In this document: in pieces, positions 16,853 through 23,426 of the stretch | Layout of the letters: each line of letters begins with the position of its first letter | How positions within the stretch are numbered: the stretch's first letter is position 1 | Virus record (IMG/VR): IMGVR_UViG_3300025168_000300 | Span: 1-34,589 of that record | Source of the DNA: a virus | Strand: one strand, 5' to 3' | DNA length: 34,589 bases | The notes under the pieces: model-generated | What the model was told of the DNA's origin: nothing | Database searches by the model: none | Seen by the model: only the letters and a program-made list of their open reading frames with translations | Program-made: the position numbers and the translations under genes

Positions 16853-19102
16853 TTAATAATTTATATCATCAAAATCGTTTTCTATTACAACAGTTACATA
16901 CATTCTATCTCCTGCATTTGTAGGTCCAGTTGATGCCCACTGCATACTAATTGATATAGCGTCTCCAGCTGCAAATGTTTCTTCTAAGACTGCTGATCTT
17001 CTAGTATTATTTGTATCATTACTTTCTTGAGTTGGATTTGTCATAGTAAAACTTGAAGCTTCATCCATACCATTCATTCTTTTTGCAGCAAGTCTTTTAT
17101 ATATTTTCCAAGTTATATCATCTGAAGTTGTTATAGAAGCCCAATGCATTCTAAGAATTATTTCTTTTATAGTTCCCGAAAAAGGCATTATAAGTGCGCA
17201 TGCTTCTTTAAAACCTGATGCACCCTCATCTGGAACCCCTGCTAAAGGTATAAAATGCTCTGTAGTTCCTGCGCTATCTTTCCAATTGGCATGATAAACT
17301 TGTAATTGTTTTCCTCTTATGGGACCAGCAAATGAACCTGACCCGTCTGCTGTTATTGAAGCTTTTGCTACACCTGCTGATCTTATATCTAAATTTGTAC
17401 CTGATAATTGACCACTTGAACTAACATATCCTTCTGCTGCTACATTTCCTGAAGCGTCTATTGTTGCTTTAGTAGCACCATTTGTTTGAGCAGTAAATGC
17501 AGTTCCTTGTATTGTACTACTTGCACTTATAGCTCCAGCGTTAGATATGTTAAGTGTGTTTATACCATTATGTGCAAATTGACCTGTGTTTGCACTAAAA
17601 ATTCCACTTCCACTCATTCCTCTACATGCCAAATCTCCTGAAGTGTCTATACTTGCTCTATCTGCACCATTTACTTTTATGTCTAAACTTGTTCCTGATA
17701 ATAATGCACTTGAGCTTATATATCCTTCTGCTGCTATATTTCCTGAAGTATCTATAGATGCAAGTGTTGCTCCATCTGTTTCTATAACTATGTTAGTTCC
17801 ATTATATCCTCTACTTGCACTAATTGCTCCTGCTGCTGTAGCTGTAAACACGTTTACACCATTTGATGCTAATGTTAAAGCTGTTCCTGCTATTGTTGAA
17901 CTTGCACTTAAAGCTCCAGCTGCTGATATATCAAATGCATTTACACCATTTGTTGCTAATGTTAAAGCTGTTCCTGATATTACTCCACTTGAACTAAGAG
18001 CTCCTAAAACTGTTAATTTTCCTGTTGATGGGTTTTGTTTTAATTTTGTACTTGTTTCAACTGCTTGTGTTCCACTTGCCCCATCTAATACTCCTATAAA
18101 AAATTCTGTGTTGTCTGTCGTTGCAACTGCGTTTACATTAGCAGATACATTAGCTATTGGTGCAATATTTTCTCCTTCTGTTGTTACTATAGATCCTTGT
18201 GCTCCCCATACTCCTACATCTATTTCGTCTGTTACCAATCTATTTGCAGAATTTAACACTACAACTGAATTGTCTGTTCCTGCTCCTAATTCCATATTTA
18301 CTGCATCGGATCCAATTATTAGACCCTCTCCAAATAATTTTCCACTTGCACTTACATCTTCACTACAAGAAATATATCCAAATGAGCCTGTTGCATTTAT
18401 ACCATCTCCAATACAATCAATACCTCCATTAAATGAACCTGTTCCATCAGATGCAATTGCTGCTTTTAGTACTCCTGCTGTTCTTAACTCTAATAAATTA
18501 CCAAATAATCTACCACTTGAACTTATAGTTCCTTCTGCTGCTATATTTCCCGAGGCATCTATAGTTGCTTTAGTTGCACCATTTGTTGCTAATGTTAAAG
18601 CTGTTCCTGATACTACTCCACTTGAACTTATATTTCCTTCTGCTGCTACATTTCCTTCAGGATCTATACTTGCTTTTGTTACTCCGTTCGTTTGAGCAGC
18701 AAACTCAGTTCCTTGAATTGCTGAACTTGCGCTTATAGCTCCACCACTAGATATATTAAGTGTATCTACACCATTATTGGCAAATTGAGCTGAGTTCCCT
18801 AATAATGCTGCACTTGCACTTACATATCCCTCTACTGCTACATTTCCTGAAGCGTCGATTGATGCTTTATGTACACCATTTGTAGTTAGTTTTAATTCTT
18901 TTGCTGATACTGTCCCACTTCCACTTATGTCTCCAGAAGAAGTTATATGTTGAAAAGCAAAACTTGATGAAACAGCATTACTAGAACCTGAAGTTCCATA
19001 GAATAATTTACCATTATCAACATTAATTGCTAATTCTCCTTGTTTTAAGGAACTTGGTACATCTGTTCCTGCTCCATTTTTTATTATTATTGTACTTGCC
19101 AT
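16853..19102 (-). CDS. Large repeat-type tail fibre protein with C-terminal receptor-binding-like domain (749 aa)
   Basis: The N-terminus MASTIIIKNGAGTDVPSSLK followed by QGELAINVDNGKLFYGTSGS is the 'LxQGELAINxxxGKLFYG' head found in phage fibres. Residues about 50-590 are a shaft of two alternating repeats: VSSSGxLxGTALTLATNGVN/TKATIDASGNVAAEG (about 28 residues) and ATGSFGYISCSEDVSASG. The C-terminal domain (about 597-749) is not repetitive: HANWKDSAGTTEHFIPLAGV, IMPFSGTIKEIILRMHWASI, ISMQWASTGPTNAGDRMYVT, VVIENDFDDINY. It looks like a beta-sandwich and is the best receptor-binding candidate of this fibre; I recall close relatives in marine phages. Several DNA blocks are shared with the 1011-aa fibre gene. 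A late-type motif ends only 4 bases before the ATG. Confidence 0.8.
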   Translation of the reverse strand: MASTIIIKNGAGTDVPSSLKQGELAINVDNGKLFYGTSGSSNAVSSSFAFQHITSSGDISGSGTVSAKELKLTTNGVHKASIDASGNVAVEGYVSASAALLGNSAQFANNGVDTLNISSGGAISASSAIQGTEFAAQTNGVTKASIDPEGNVAAEGNISSSGVVSGTALTLATNGATKATIDASGNIAAEGTISSSGRLFGNLLELRTAGVLKAAIASDGTGSFNGGIDCIGDGINATGSFGYISCSEDVSASGKLFGEGLIIGSDAVNMELGAGTDNSVVVLNSANRLVTDEIDVGVWGAQGSIVTTEGENIAPIANVSANVNAVATTDNTEFFIGVLDGASGTQAVETSTKLKQNPSTGKLTVLGALSSSGVISGTALTLATNGVNAFDISAAGALSASSTIAGTALTLASNGVNVFTATAAGAISASRGYNGTNIVIETDGATLASIDTSGNIAAEGYISSSALLSGTSLDIKVNGADRASIDTSGDLACRGMSGSGIFSANTGQFAHNGINTLNISNAGAISASSTIQGTAFTAQTNGATKATIDASGNVAAEGYVSSSGQLSGTNLDIRSAGVAKASITADGSGSFAGPIRGKQLQVYHANWKDSAGTTEHFIPLAGVPDEGASGFKEACALIMPFSGTIKEIILRMHWASITTSDDITWKIYKRLAAKRMNGMDEASSFTMTNPTQESNDTNNTRRSAVLEETFAAGDAISISMQWASTGPTNAGDRMYVTVVIENDFDDINY
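17868..17887 (-). repeat. 20-bp exact repeat in fibre genes (first of four copies)
   Basis: The plus-strand string gctaatgttaaagctgttcc is found exactly at 17868, 17955, 18588 and 21290, with near copies at 20871 and 21377. It encodes part of GTALTLA. The exact copies span two genes and form obvious recombination substrates. Confidence 0.7.
18354..18445 (-). repeat. 92-bp block shared with the 1011-aa fibre gene (copy 1)
   Basis: Aligned by eye without gaps against 21161-21252, the 92 bases differ at about 12 positions (roughly 87% identity). It encodes INATGSFGYISCSEDVSASG plus neighbours. Presence in two different fibre genes suggests exchange or duplication of shaft modules. Confidence 0.7.
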
Positions 19103-19106
19103 ATGT

Positions 19107-19115
19107 TATAAATAT
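19107..19115 (-). promoter_or_regulatory. Conserved late-type motif ATATTTATA immediately before the 749-aa fibre gene
   Basis: The minus strand reads AATATATTTATAACATATGG, leaving only 4 bases between core and ATG. If the motif is a promoter like the other copies, the transcript would be nearly leaderless; alternatively this copy has another role or is a chance A/T match. Confidence 0.35.
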
Positions 19116-19121
19116 ATTTTT

Positions 19122-19361
19122 TTAAAATGTTCCACCATGTATAAAACTTGCTGTTTGAGCATATGATGATGATAACTCAAGTGTTATTTCGTGAGAAGCA
19201 GAAACTGCAAATAATGCATATGATGCAGATATAGAGTGGGAAGAAGAAATAGGAATAAATATAGAACCAGTTCCGTCGGCTAATCTATTAGTTCCATCTG
19301 TTTGGACTATTCTTTGATAAGTGTCCTTTATATTTTCTCCTGTGAAATTGCTTATTGCCAT
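19122..19361 (-). CDS. Short fibre-associated protein (79 aa)
   Basis: The sequence NFTGENIKDTYQRIVQTDGT followed by RLADGTGSIFIPI is the 'GxNIxDTYQRVVQ...LxDGTGS' head motif of phage fibre proteins. It continues into the Ser/Ala/Tyr pattern SSSHSISASYALFAVSASHE and SSSYAQTASFIHGGTF. It consists of a fibre head plus about 45 residues of shaft-like repeat and no tip domain, so it could be an adaptor that docks another fibre or a reduced fibre. It lies 12 bases after the 186-aa gene and 19 bases before the 749-aa fibre gene, sharing their reading direction and probably their mRNA. Ends in Phe. Confidence 0.65.
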   Translation of the reverse strand: MAISNFTGENIKDTYQRIVQTDGTNRLADGTGSIFIPISSSHSISASYALFAVSASHEITLELSSSYAQTASFIHGGTF

Positions 19362-19373
19362 TTATAACCATTT

Positions 19374-19934
19374 TTAGTTTTGTTTTTCAAGAACTTTTAA
19401 CACACCATGTATTATTTTATCTGTGTTTTTCACGGTATTTTCTTGTAGATATGTTGCTACTATATTATTTAGTTCATTACGCTTGAATGAAATATTATCT
19501 ACGTTTATATCGTCTTTTACTAAAAGTTTAAATAAATTTATAACGTGTTGTGTTTCAGTAATTGTTGGTTTTTTATTTTTAACTTTAACCTTTACTTTAG
19601 CTTCTACGATAGGTTTTTTAGTTGTTTGTGATTTAACCTCAACAGTTACTTTTTTACTTGCGTTTACTTCAAAATCACTTTCCCAGGGTGTAAAAAAAGT
19701 ATCTTCAGCAATTACTTCTAATCGTATATTTCCTGAAGTATTTTCATCTATAAGTCCTTTTAATTTTTTAATTGGAATTTCACATTTACCTGATTTAGAA
19801 ATTGATCCCTTAAATAATAATGAATATTCAGGAGTTTCTACTACTAAACGTGCTTTTGATTCTTTTAAACTTGCTCCTTGTAGTGATATACTACATTCAA
19901 AAAGTTCTGTTTTATCTGTAAATAATTTATACAT
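19374..19934 (-). CDS. Conserved-looking phage protein of unknown function, beta-rich head with basic linker (186 aa)
   Basis: Residues 1-95 look like a beta-sandwich: MYKLFTDKTELFECSISLQG, ARLVVETPEYSLLFKGSISK, CEIPIKKLKGLIDENTSGNI, RLEVIAEDTFFTPWESDFEV. A Lys/Val-rich linker (KPIVEAKVKVKVKNKKP) follows, then a helical C-terminal segment (about 130-186). I recall similar N-terminal sequences (MYKLFTDK..FEC.I..EGAS) as hypothetical proteins in marine phage structural clusters; no function is known to me. It sits within the fibre array between the 94-aa and 79-aa genes, 21 bases downstream of the former. A virion or fibre-assembly role is inferred from location only. Confidence 0.6.
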   Translation of the reverse strand: MYKLFTDKTELFECSISLQGASLKESKARLVVETPEYSLLFKGSISKSGKCEIPIKKLKGLIDENTSGNIRLEVIAEDTFFTPWESDFEVNASKKVTVEVKSQTTKKPIVEAKVKVKVKNKKPTITETQHVINLFKLLVKDDINVDNISFKRNELNNIVATYLQENTVKNTDKIIHGVLKVLEKQN

Positions 19935-19955
19935 TATTGTGCTTTATAATAAATA

Positions 19956-20240
19956 CTAAAAGGATACATTTTCAGCCATTAATTCTATGCTTGCTTTATC
20001 TACTACTATTTTTATATCTTTAGCTGTTATTTTATATTGTTTAATTTCTCTTTTTTTAGATTCTGTTATGGTATTACCATATACTTTTAAAGTTAAACTT
20101 ATTAATTTTTCTTTTTTCTCAGTATCATATTTATAGATTTCTTCTATAAAATCTCCACCACCTGTAAGTACAGATAATTCCCAAATTAATTGAGTTTCAT
20201 CATAAGTAAAATTTGCATTATCCCAGGTCCAATATGACAT
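19956..20240 (-). CDS. Small unknown protein in the fibre cluster (94 aa)
   Basis: Starts MSYWTWDNANFTYDETQLIW. The Trp/Asp-rich opening 'TWDN..xTYDExxxxWE' is followed by an acidic/basic helix (EEIYKYDTEKKEKLISLTLK) and the segment KITAKDIKIVVDKASIEL. I have seen similar small proteins beside fibre and neck genes in marine phages, without an assigned role. The gene begins a new unit: a terminator after the 1011-aa fibre gene (20262-20286) and a late-type motif 12 bases before the ATG. Together with the 186-aa, 79-aa, 749-aa and 281-aa genes it may form one operon. Confidence 0.6.
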   Translation of the reverse strand: MSYWTWDNANFTYDETQLIWELSVLTGGGDFIEEIYKYDTEKKEKLISLTLKVYGNTITESKKREIKQYKITAKDIKIVVDKASIELMAENVSF

Positions 20241-20252
20241 ATAACGTTTTAT

Positions 20253-20261
20253 TATACATAT
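20253..20261 (-). promoter_or_regulatory. Conserved late-type motif ATATGTATA upstream of the 94-aa gene
   Basis: The minus strand reads TTTATATGTATAATAAAACG, 12 bases before the ATG at 20240 and directly joined to the T run of the preceding terminator. Right flank ATAAA is shared with the copy at 8895-8903. Promoter role is inferred. Confidence 0.5.
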
Positions 20262-20286
20262 AAAAAAAGCCTCATAAAGAGGCTTT
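20262..20286 (-). terminator. Rho-independent terminator after the 1011-aa fibre gene
   Basis: The minus strand forms AAAGCCTC / GAGGCTTT with a five-base loop, followed by TTTT. It begins about 25 bases after the stop codon of the 1011-aa fibre gene. Confidence 0.82.
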
Positions 20287-20310
20287 AATTATTTTTATTT
20301 TAATTAATTA

Positions 20311-23300
20311 TTATGTTGTTGAAATATCTGCTACATCACAAGGACAAAATGCATTTATTTGCCATATTGTTCCATCAGAAATACAATGTACTCTTGTACC
20401 TTGTTCAAATTTCGTTGCTGCAAATATAAAGTTAGTTCCGTATATGTGTTCATTAGCGTCTTTACAAATTGCCATACCGGCTAAATCTGTGGATGCTGCT
20501 TTTATTGTTGTAGTACCTGTACCCGTTGAAGTTTGTGTTGCAATAAATGTATATTCTAATCCTTTTGTTGCTGCGGGAAGAGTATATGCTACTGCATTAT
20601 TACCTGTTCTTTGATCAACTGAAATTACTGTTCTACTTGGGTAAACAGCTTCAGTTAATTCTAAGTTAATTGCACTACTATTTGCTTGTGCATCTGTTGG
20701 CATTTTACCAGATACTGTTGTAAACGAACCTGTTCCATCAGCTGCAATTGTTGCTTTAGTTACTCCTGCTGTTTTTATATCTAAAGCTGTTCCTGCTAAA
20801 GTGCTACTTGCACTTAAAGCTCCAGCAGTTGTTACTGTTAAAGCATTTACACCGTTTGTTGCTAATGTTAAAGCTGTACCTGATACTACTCCACTTGAAC
20901 TTATTGTTCCTTCTGCTGCTACGTTTCCTGAAGCGTCTATTGAAGCTTTATGAACTCCATTAGTTGTTACTGTTAAAGCTGTTCCAAATAATATAGCACT
21001 TGAACTTAAATTTCCTATAACCTCAGAGGCACCTAAAACTGAAATTCCTGGAGTAGTTCCTAATGTAACTATATCATCACCAGATCCATTTGCAATTATT
21101 GGAATAACAGCACGAGTTCCTGCTGTTAGTGTTTCACCAAATACTGTTCCACTTGAGCTAACATCTTCACTACAAGAAATATATCCAAATGAACCTGTTG
21201 CATTTTTTGCATCTCCTATACAATCAATTCCCCCTAAGAACGAACCTGTTCCTAAAGCATCTATACTTGCATAAGTAGTTCCTGTTGTTGCTAATGTTAA
21301 AGCTGTTCCTGCTATTGTTGAACTTGCACTTACAGCTCCTGCTGTTGATATTGTAAGGGCATTTACACCATTTGTTGCTAATGTTAAAGCAGTACCTGCT
21401 AATGTTGAACTTGCACTTACAGCTCCTGCTGTTGTTATTGTAAGAGCGTTTATACCTGCTGATGCAAATGTTGCACTTCTACCTGCTATTAATGCACTTG
21501 AACTAATATTTCCTAATCCGTAAATAGCACCTTCTGTAATGATATCTGCATTTGCACCACTCATACTTAAAGCACCACTCATTGAAACTGATCCAGTTAC
21601 ATCAATTGATAAACCATGTAACTGTGTTACACTTGCTCCTCCTCCTAATTTTACTGTGTTTGTTGCTTGATCTCCTGTTGCAAATAGAAGTGAATCTGTG
21701 TAATATTGAACAGCATGCATATGAGCACTTGTACTAATATTTCCACTTGCCGAAACATTTCCAAATGAACTTGTGCTTAATGTGTCTGCTTCAAATCCTA
21801 AACTTGCACTTACTCTACTTGCACTTATTTCTCCTGCTGTTACAAGAGCACCACTCATTGAAATTGTACCAAAATTACTTGTAGTTCCTGCGTCTGTTTC
21901 AAATCCAGCACTTGCACTAACTCTTCCACTTGAACTAATACTTCCTACAATTTCTACATTTCCTGAAGAATCAATAGACATTTGTTGTGTATTGTTTGTA
22001 TGGAAGTCCATAGAGTTATCAGTATGTTGATATCTTATTCTACCTATATCTTCATCATCAGTGTCTCCTAATTTTACAATTGATTCTCCTGCAGCATGAC
22101 CAATAATAGATACTGCTGCACTTGAATTACCTGGTAAATTTCTTTGGAATATTGCTACTGTGTCATTATCAATTGTAGGAAGAGCTCCATTTCCATTTAA
22201 TTGTGTATGTAAAACACCACTCATTGAGACAGATCCTGATACGTCTATACTTAAACCATGTAATTGAGTTACACTTGTTCCTCCTCCTAATTTTACTGTG
22301 TTTAATGATTGGTCTCCTGTTAATGCTAAAAGTGAATCTGTGTAATATTGAACCGAACGTACAGCTGTGCTTGTACTAATGTCTCCACTTGCACTTACAT
22401 ACCCAAATGAACCTGTAGCTGCTGCTGCGTCTACTCCTCCAAAGAAGGAACCAGTACCTGCTGAGCTTACATCGCCACTTGCTGAAATATATCCAAATGA
22501 ACCTGTTGCTGTTCCATCTGTAACTATACCTGCTGCAAAAGATCCTGTTCCACTAGCACTTATATCTCCACTAGATGAAACATACCCAAATGAAGCTGAT
22601 ACGTTATTACTTGAGCTAATATTTCCATGTATGACAGTAACTCCTTGTATTTCTACAGCATCATTTACAAATAAATCATTTAATGATCCTGAAGCACTAC
22701 CACTTATGTTTTCTTCAACATGAACATATTGGAATGAACCTGATGCATTTAAAGCATCAATACCTCCTCCAAAAGAAGCTGTTCCACTCATAGTCATATC
22801 TCCACTTGCTGAAATATATCCAATTGAAGCTGTATGGTATACTTCAAGTCCTACTTGAGTAGAACCTGTTGCAGTAAATAAACCTCTACTAGCACTTATA
22901 TGATATGATGTTACAAGAGCACCACTCATTGAAGCATATGTTAATGATGATGAATTTGATGCTATCATTCCTTGATCAAATGAACCTGTTCCAGATGCTA
23001 ATATTTCTCCATTTGAATACACATGATGGAATGAGCCTGTTCCATTTACACCAGTACCACTTGCACTAATATTACCACTTGCTGTTATATGTTTTACTAC
23101 TAAGGAATTTAAATAAATTGTTCTCCATTGTTTTGCTTGGGATCCTAAATCATATGTGATATTTGCATCTGGTAATATACTTGAACTTACCTCTGCTGAG
23201 AAAGTTACTGAGTCTGTGTCTGCGTCTCCAATGTATAAATGACCACCTATTGTTACGTCATTTTTAACTACTAAAGATCCAGATACACTAACTGATGAAC

Positions 23301-23346
23301 CCGATCCTAATAGAGGGGTTAAATTATTTACATTAATATTGCTCAT
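20311..23346 (-). CDS. Largest repeat-type tail fibre protein (1011 aa)
   Basis: The N-terminal part contains HLYIGDADTDSVTFSAEVSS and ITYDLGSQAKQWRTIYLNSL (about 35-82), which parallel the 805-aa fibre at 25897-28314. A shaft of more than twenty ATGSFGYISASGDISASGTGSF-like units follows, then GTALTLATNGVNALTISTAGAVSASS-like units near 640-890. Two copies of a block YYTDSLLxxTGDQxxNTVKLGG followed by SVTQLHGLSID lie near residues 333-378 and 546-590. The C-terminal tip (about 898-1011) is non-repetitive: AVAYTLPAATKGLEYTFIAT, then MAICKDANEHIYGTNFIF and GTRVHCISDGTIWQINAFCP. It resembles the tip of the 805-aa fibre and is a host-recognition candidate. The gene has a late-type motif 48 bases upstream and a terminator behind it. 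Confidence 0.8.
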   Translation of the reverse strand: MSNINVNNLTPLLGSGSSVSVSGSLVVKNDVTIGGHLYIGDADTDSVTFSAEVSSSILPDANITYDLGSQAKQWRTIYLNSLVVKHITASGNISASGTGVNGTGSFHHVYSNGEILASGTGSFDQGMIASNSSSLTYASMSGALVTSYHISASRGLFTATGSTQVGLEVYHTASIGYISASGDMTMSGTASFGGGIDALNASGSFQYVHVEENISGSASGSLNDLFVNDAVEIQGVTVIHGNISSSNNVSASFGYVSSSGDISASGTGSFAAGIVTDGTATGSFGYISASGDVSSAGTGSFFGGVDAAAATGSFGYVSASGDISTSTAVRSVQYYTDSLLALTGDQSLNTVKLGGGTSVTQLHGLSIDVSGSVSMSGVLHTQLNGNGALPTIDNDTVAIFQRNLPGNSSAAVSIIGHAAGESIVKLGDTDDEDIGRIRYQHTDNSMDFHTNNTQQMSIDSSGNVEIVGSISSSGRVSASAGFETDAGTTSNFGTISMSGALVTAGEISASRVSASLGFEADTLSTSSFGNVSASGNISTSAHMHAVQYYTDSLLFATGDQATNTVKLGGGASVTQLHGLSIDVTGSVSMSGALSMSGANADIITEGAIYGLGNISSSALIAGRSATFASAGINALTITTAGAVSASSTLAGTALTLATNGVNALTISTAGAVSASSTIAGTALTLATTGTTYASIDALGTGSFLGGIDCIGDAKNATGSFGYISCSEDVSSSGTVFGETLTAGTRAVIPIIANGSGDDIVTLGTTPGISVLGASEVIGNLSSSAILFGTALTVTTNGVHKASIDASGNVAAEGTISSSGVVSGTALTLATNGVNALTVTTAGALSASSTLAGTALDIKTAGVTKATIAADGTGSFTTVSGKMPTDAQANSSAINLELTEAVYPSRTVISVDQRTGNNAVAYTLPAATKGLEYTFIATQTSTGTGTTTIKAASTDLAGMAICKDANEHIYGTNFIFAATKFEQGTRVHCISDGTIWQINAFCPCDVADISTT
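21161..21252 (-). repeat. 92-bp block shared with the 749-aa fibre gene (copy 2)
   Basis: Second copy of the block at 18354-18445, about 87% identical by hand count. It encodes KNATGSFGYISCSEDVSSSG plus neighbours. The two copies have the same direction and length. Confidence 0.7.
21573..21711 (-). repeat. Internal duplication in the 1011-aa fibre gene (copy 1, 139 bp)
   Basis: Aligns without length change to 22215-22353, with long identical stretches such as tcctcctcctaattttactg. It encodes the QYYTDSLL...TGDQ...NTVKLGGG.SVTQLHGLSID block. Both copies are in direct orientation, 642 bases apart. Confidence 0.7.
22215..22353 (-). repeat. Internal duplication in the 1011-aa fibre gene (copy 2, 139 bp)
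   Basis: Partner of 21573-21711. Equal length and direct orientation would allow loss or gain of 642 bases (214 codons) in frame by recombination. Confidence 0.7.
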
Positions 23347-23394
23347 TCTGTTTTTGTTTTAATGTGGTTGTCTGTTTAATATTGTTTTACGTTA

Positions 23395-23403
23395 TATAAA
23401 TAT
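23395..23403 (-). promoter_or_regulatory. Conserved late-type motif ATATTTATA upstream of the 1011-aa fibre gene
   Basis: The minus strand reads TCTATATTTATATAACGTAA, 48 bases before the ATG at 23346. No hairpin is visible between it and the preceding gene's stop at 23427. Promoter role is inferred. Confidence 0.5.
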
Positions 23404-23426
23404 AGATTTTTTTTGGAGAACCATAA

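Noticed and set aside
17586-18695. A 369-codon open frame on the plus strand opposite the 749-aa fibre gene, plus several other long plus-strand frames in the fibre region
   Set aside because: Periodic Ser/Gly/Ala repeats on the minus strand avoid codons that would give stops in the complementary frame. The plus frame is itself periodic (PLELISPxxxxYPNEP type), lacks a plausible start context, and lies within a clear gene.
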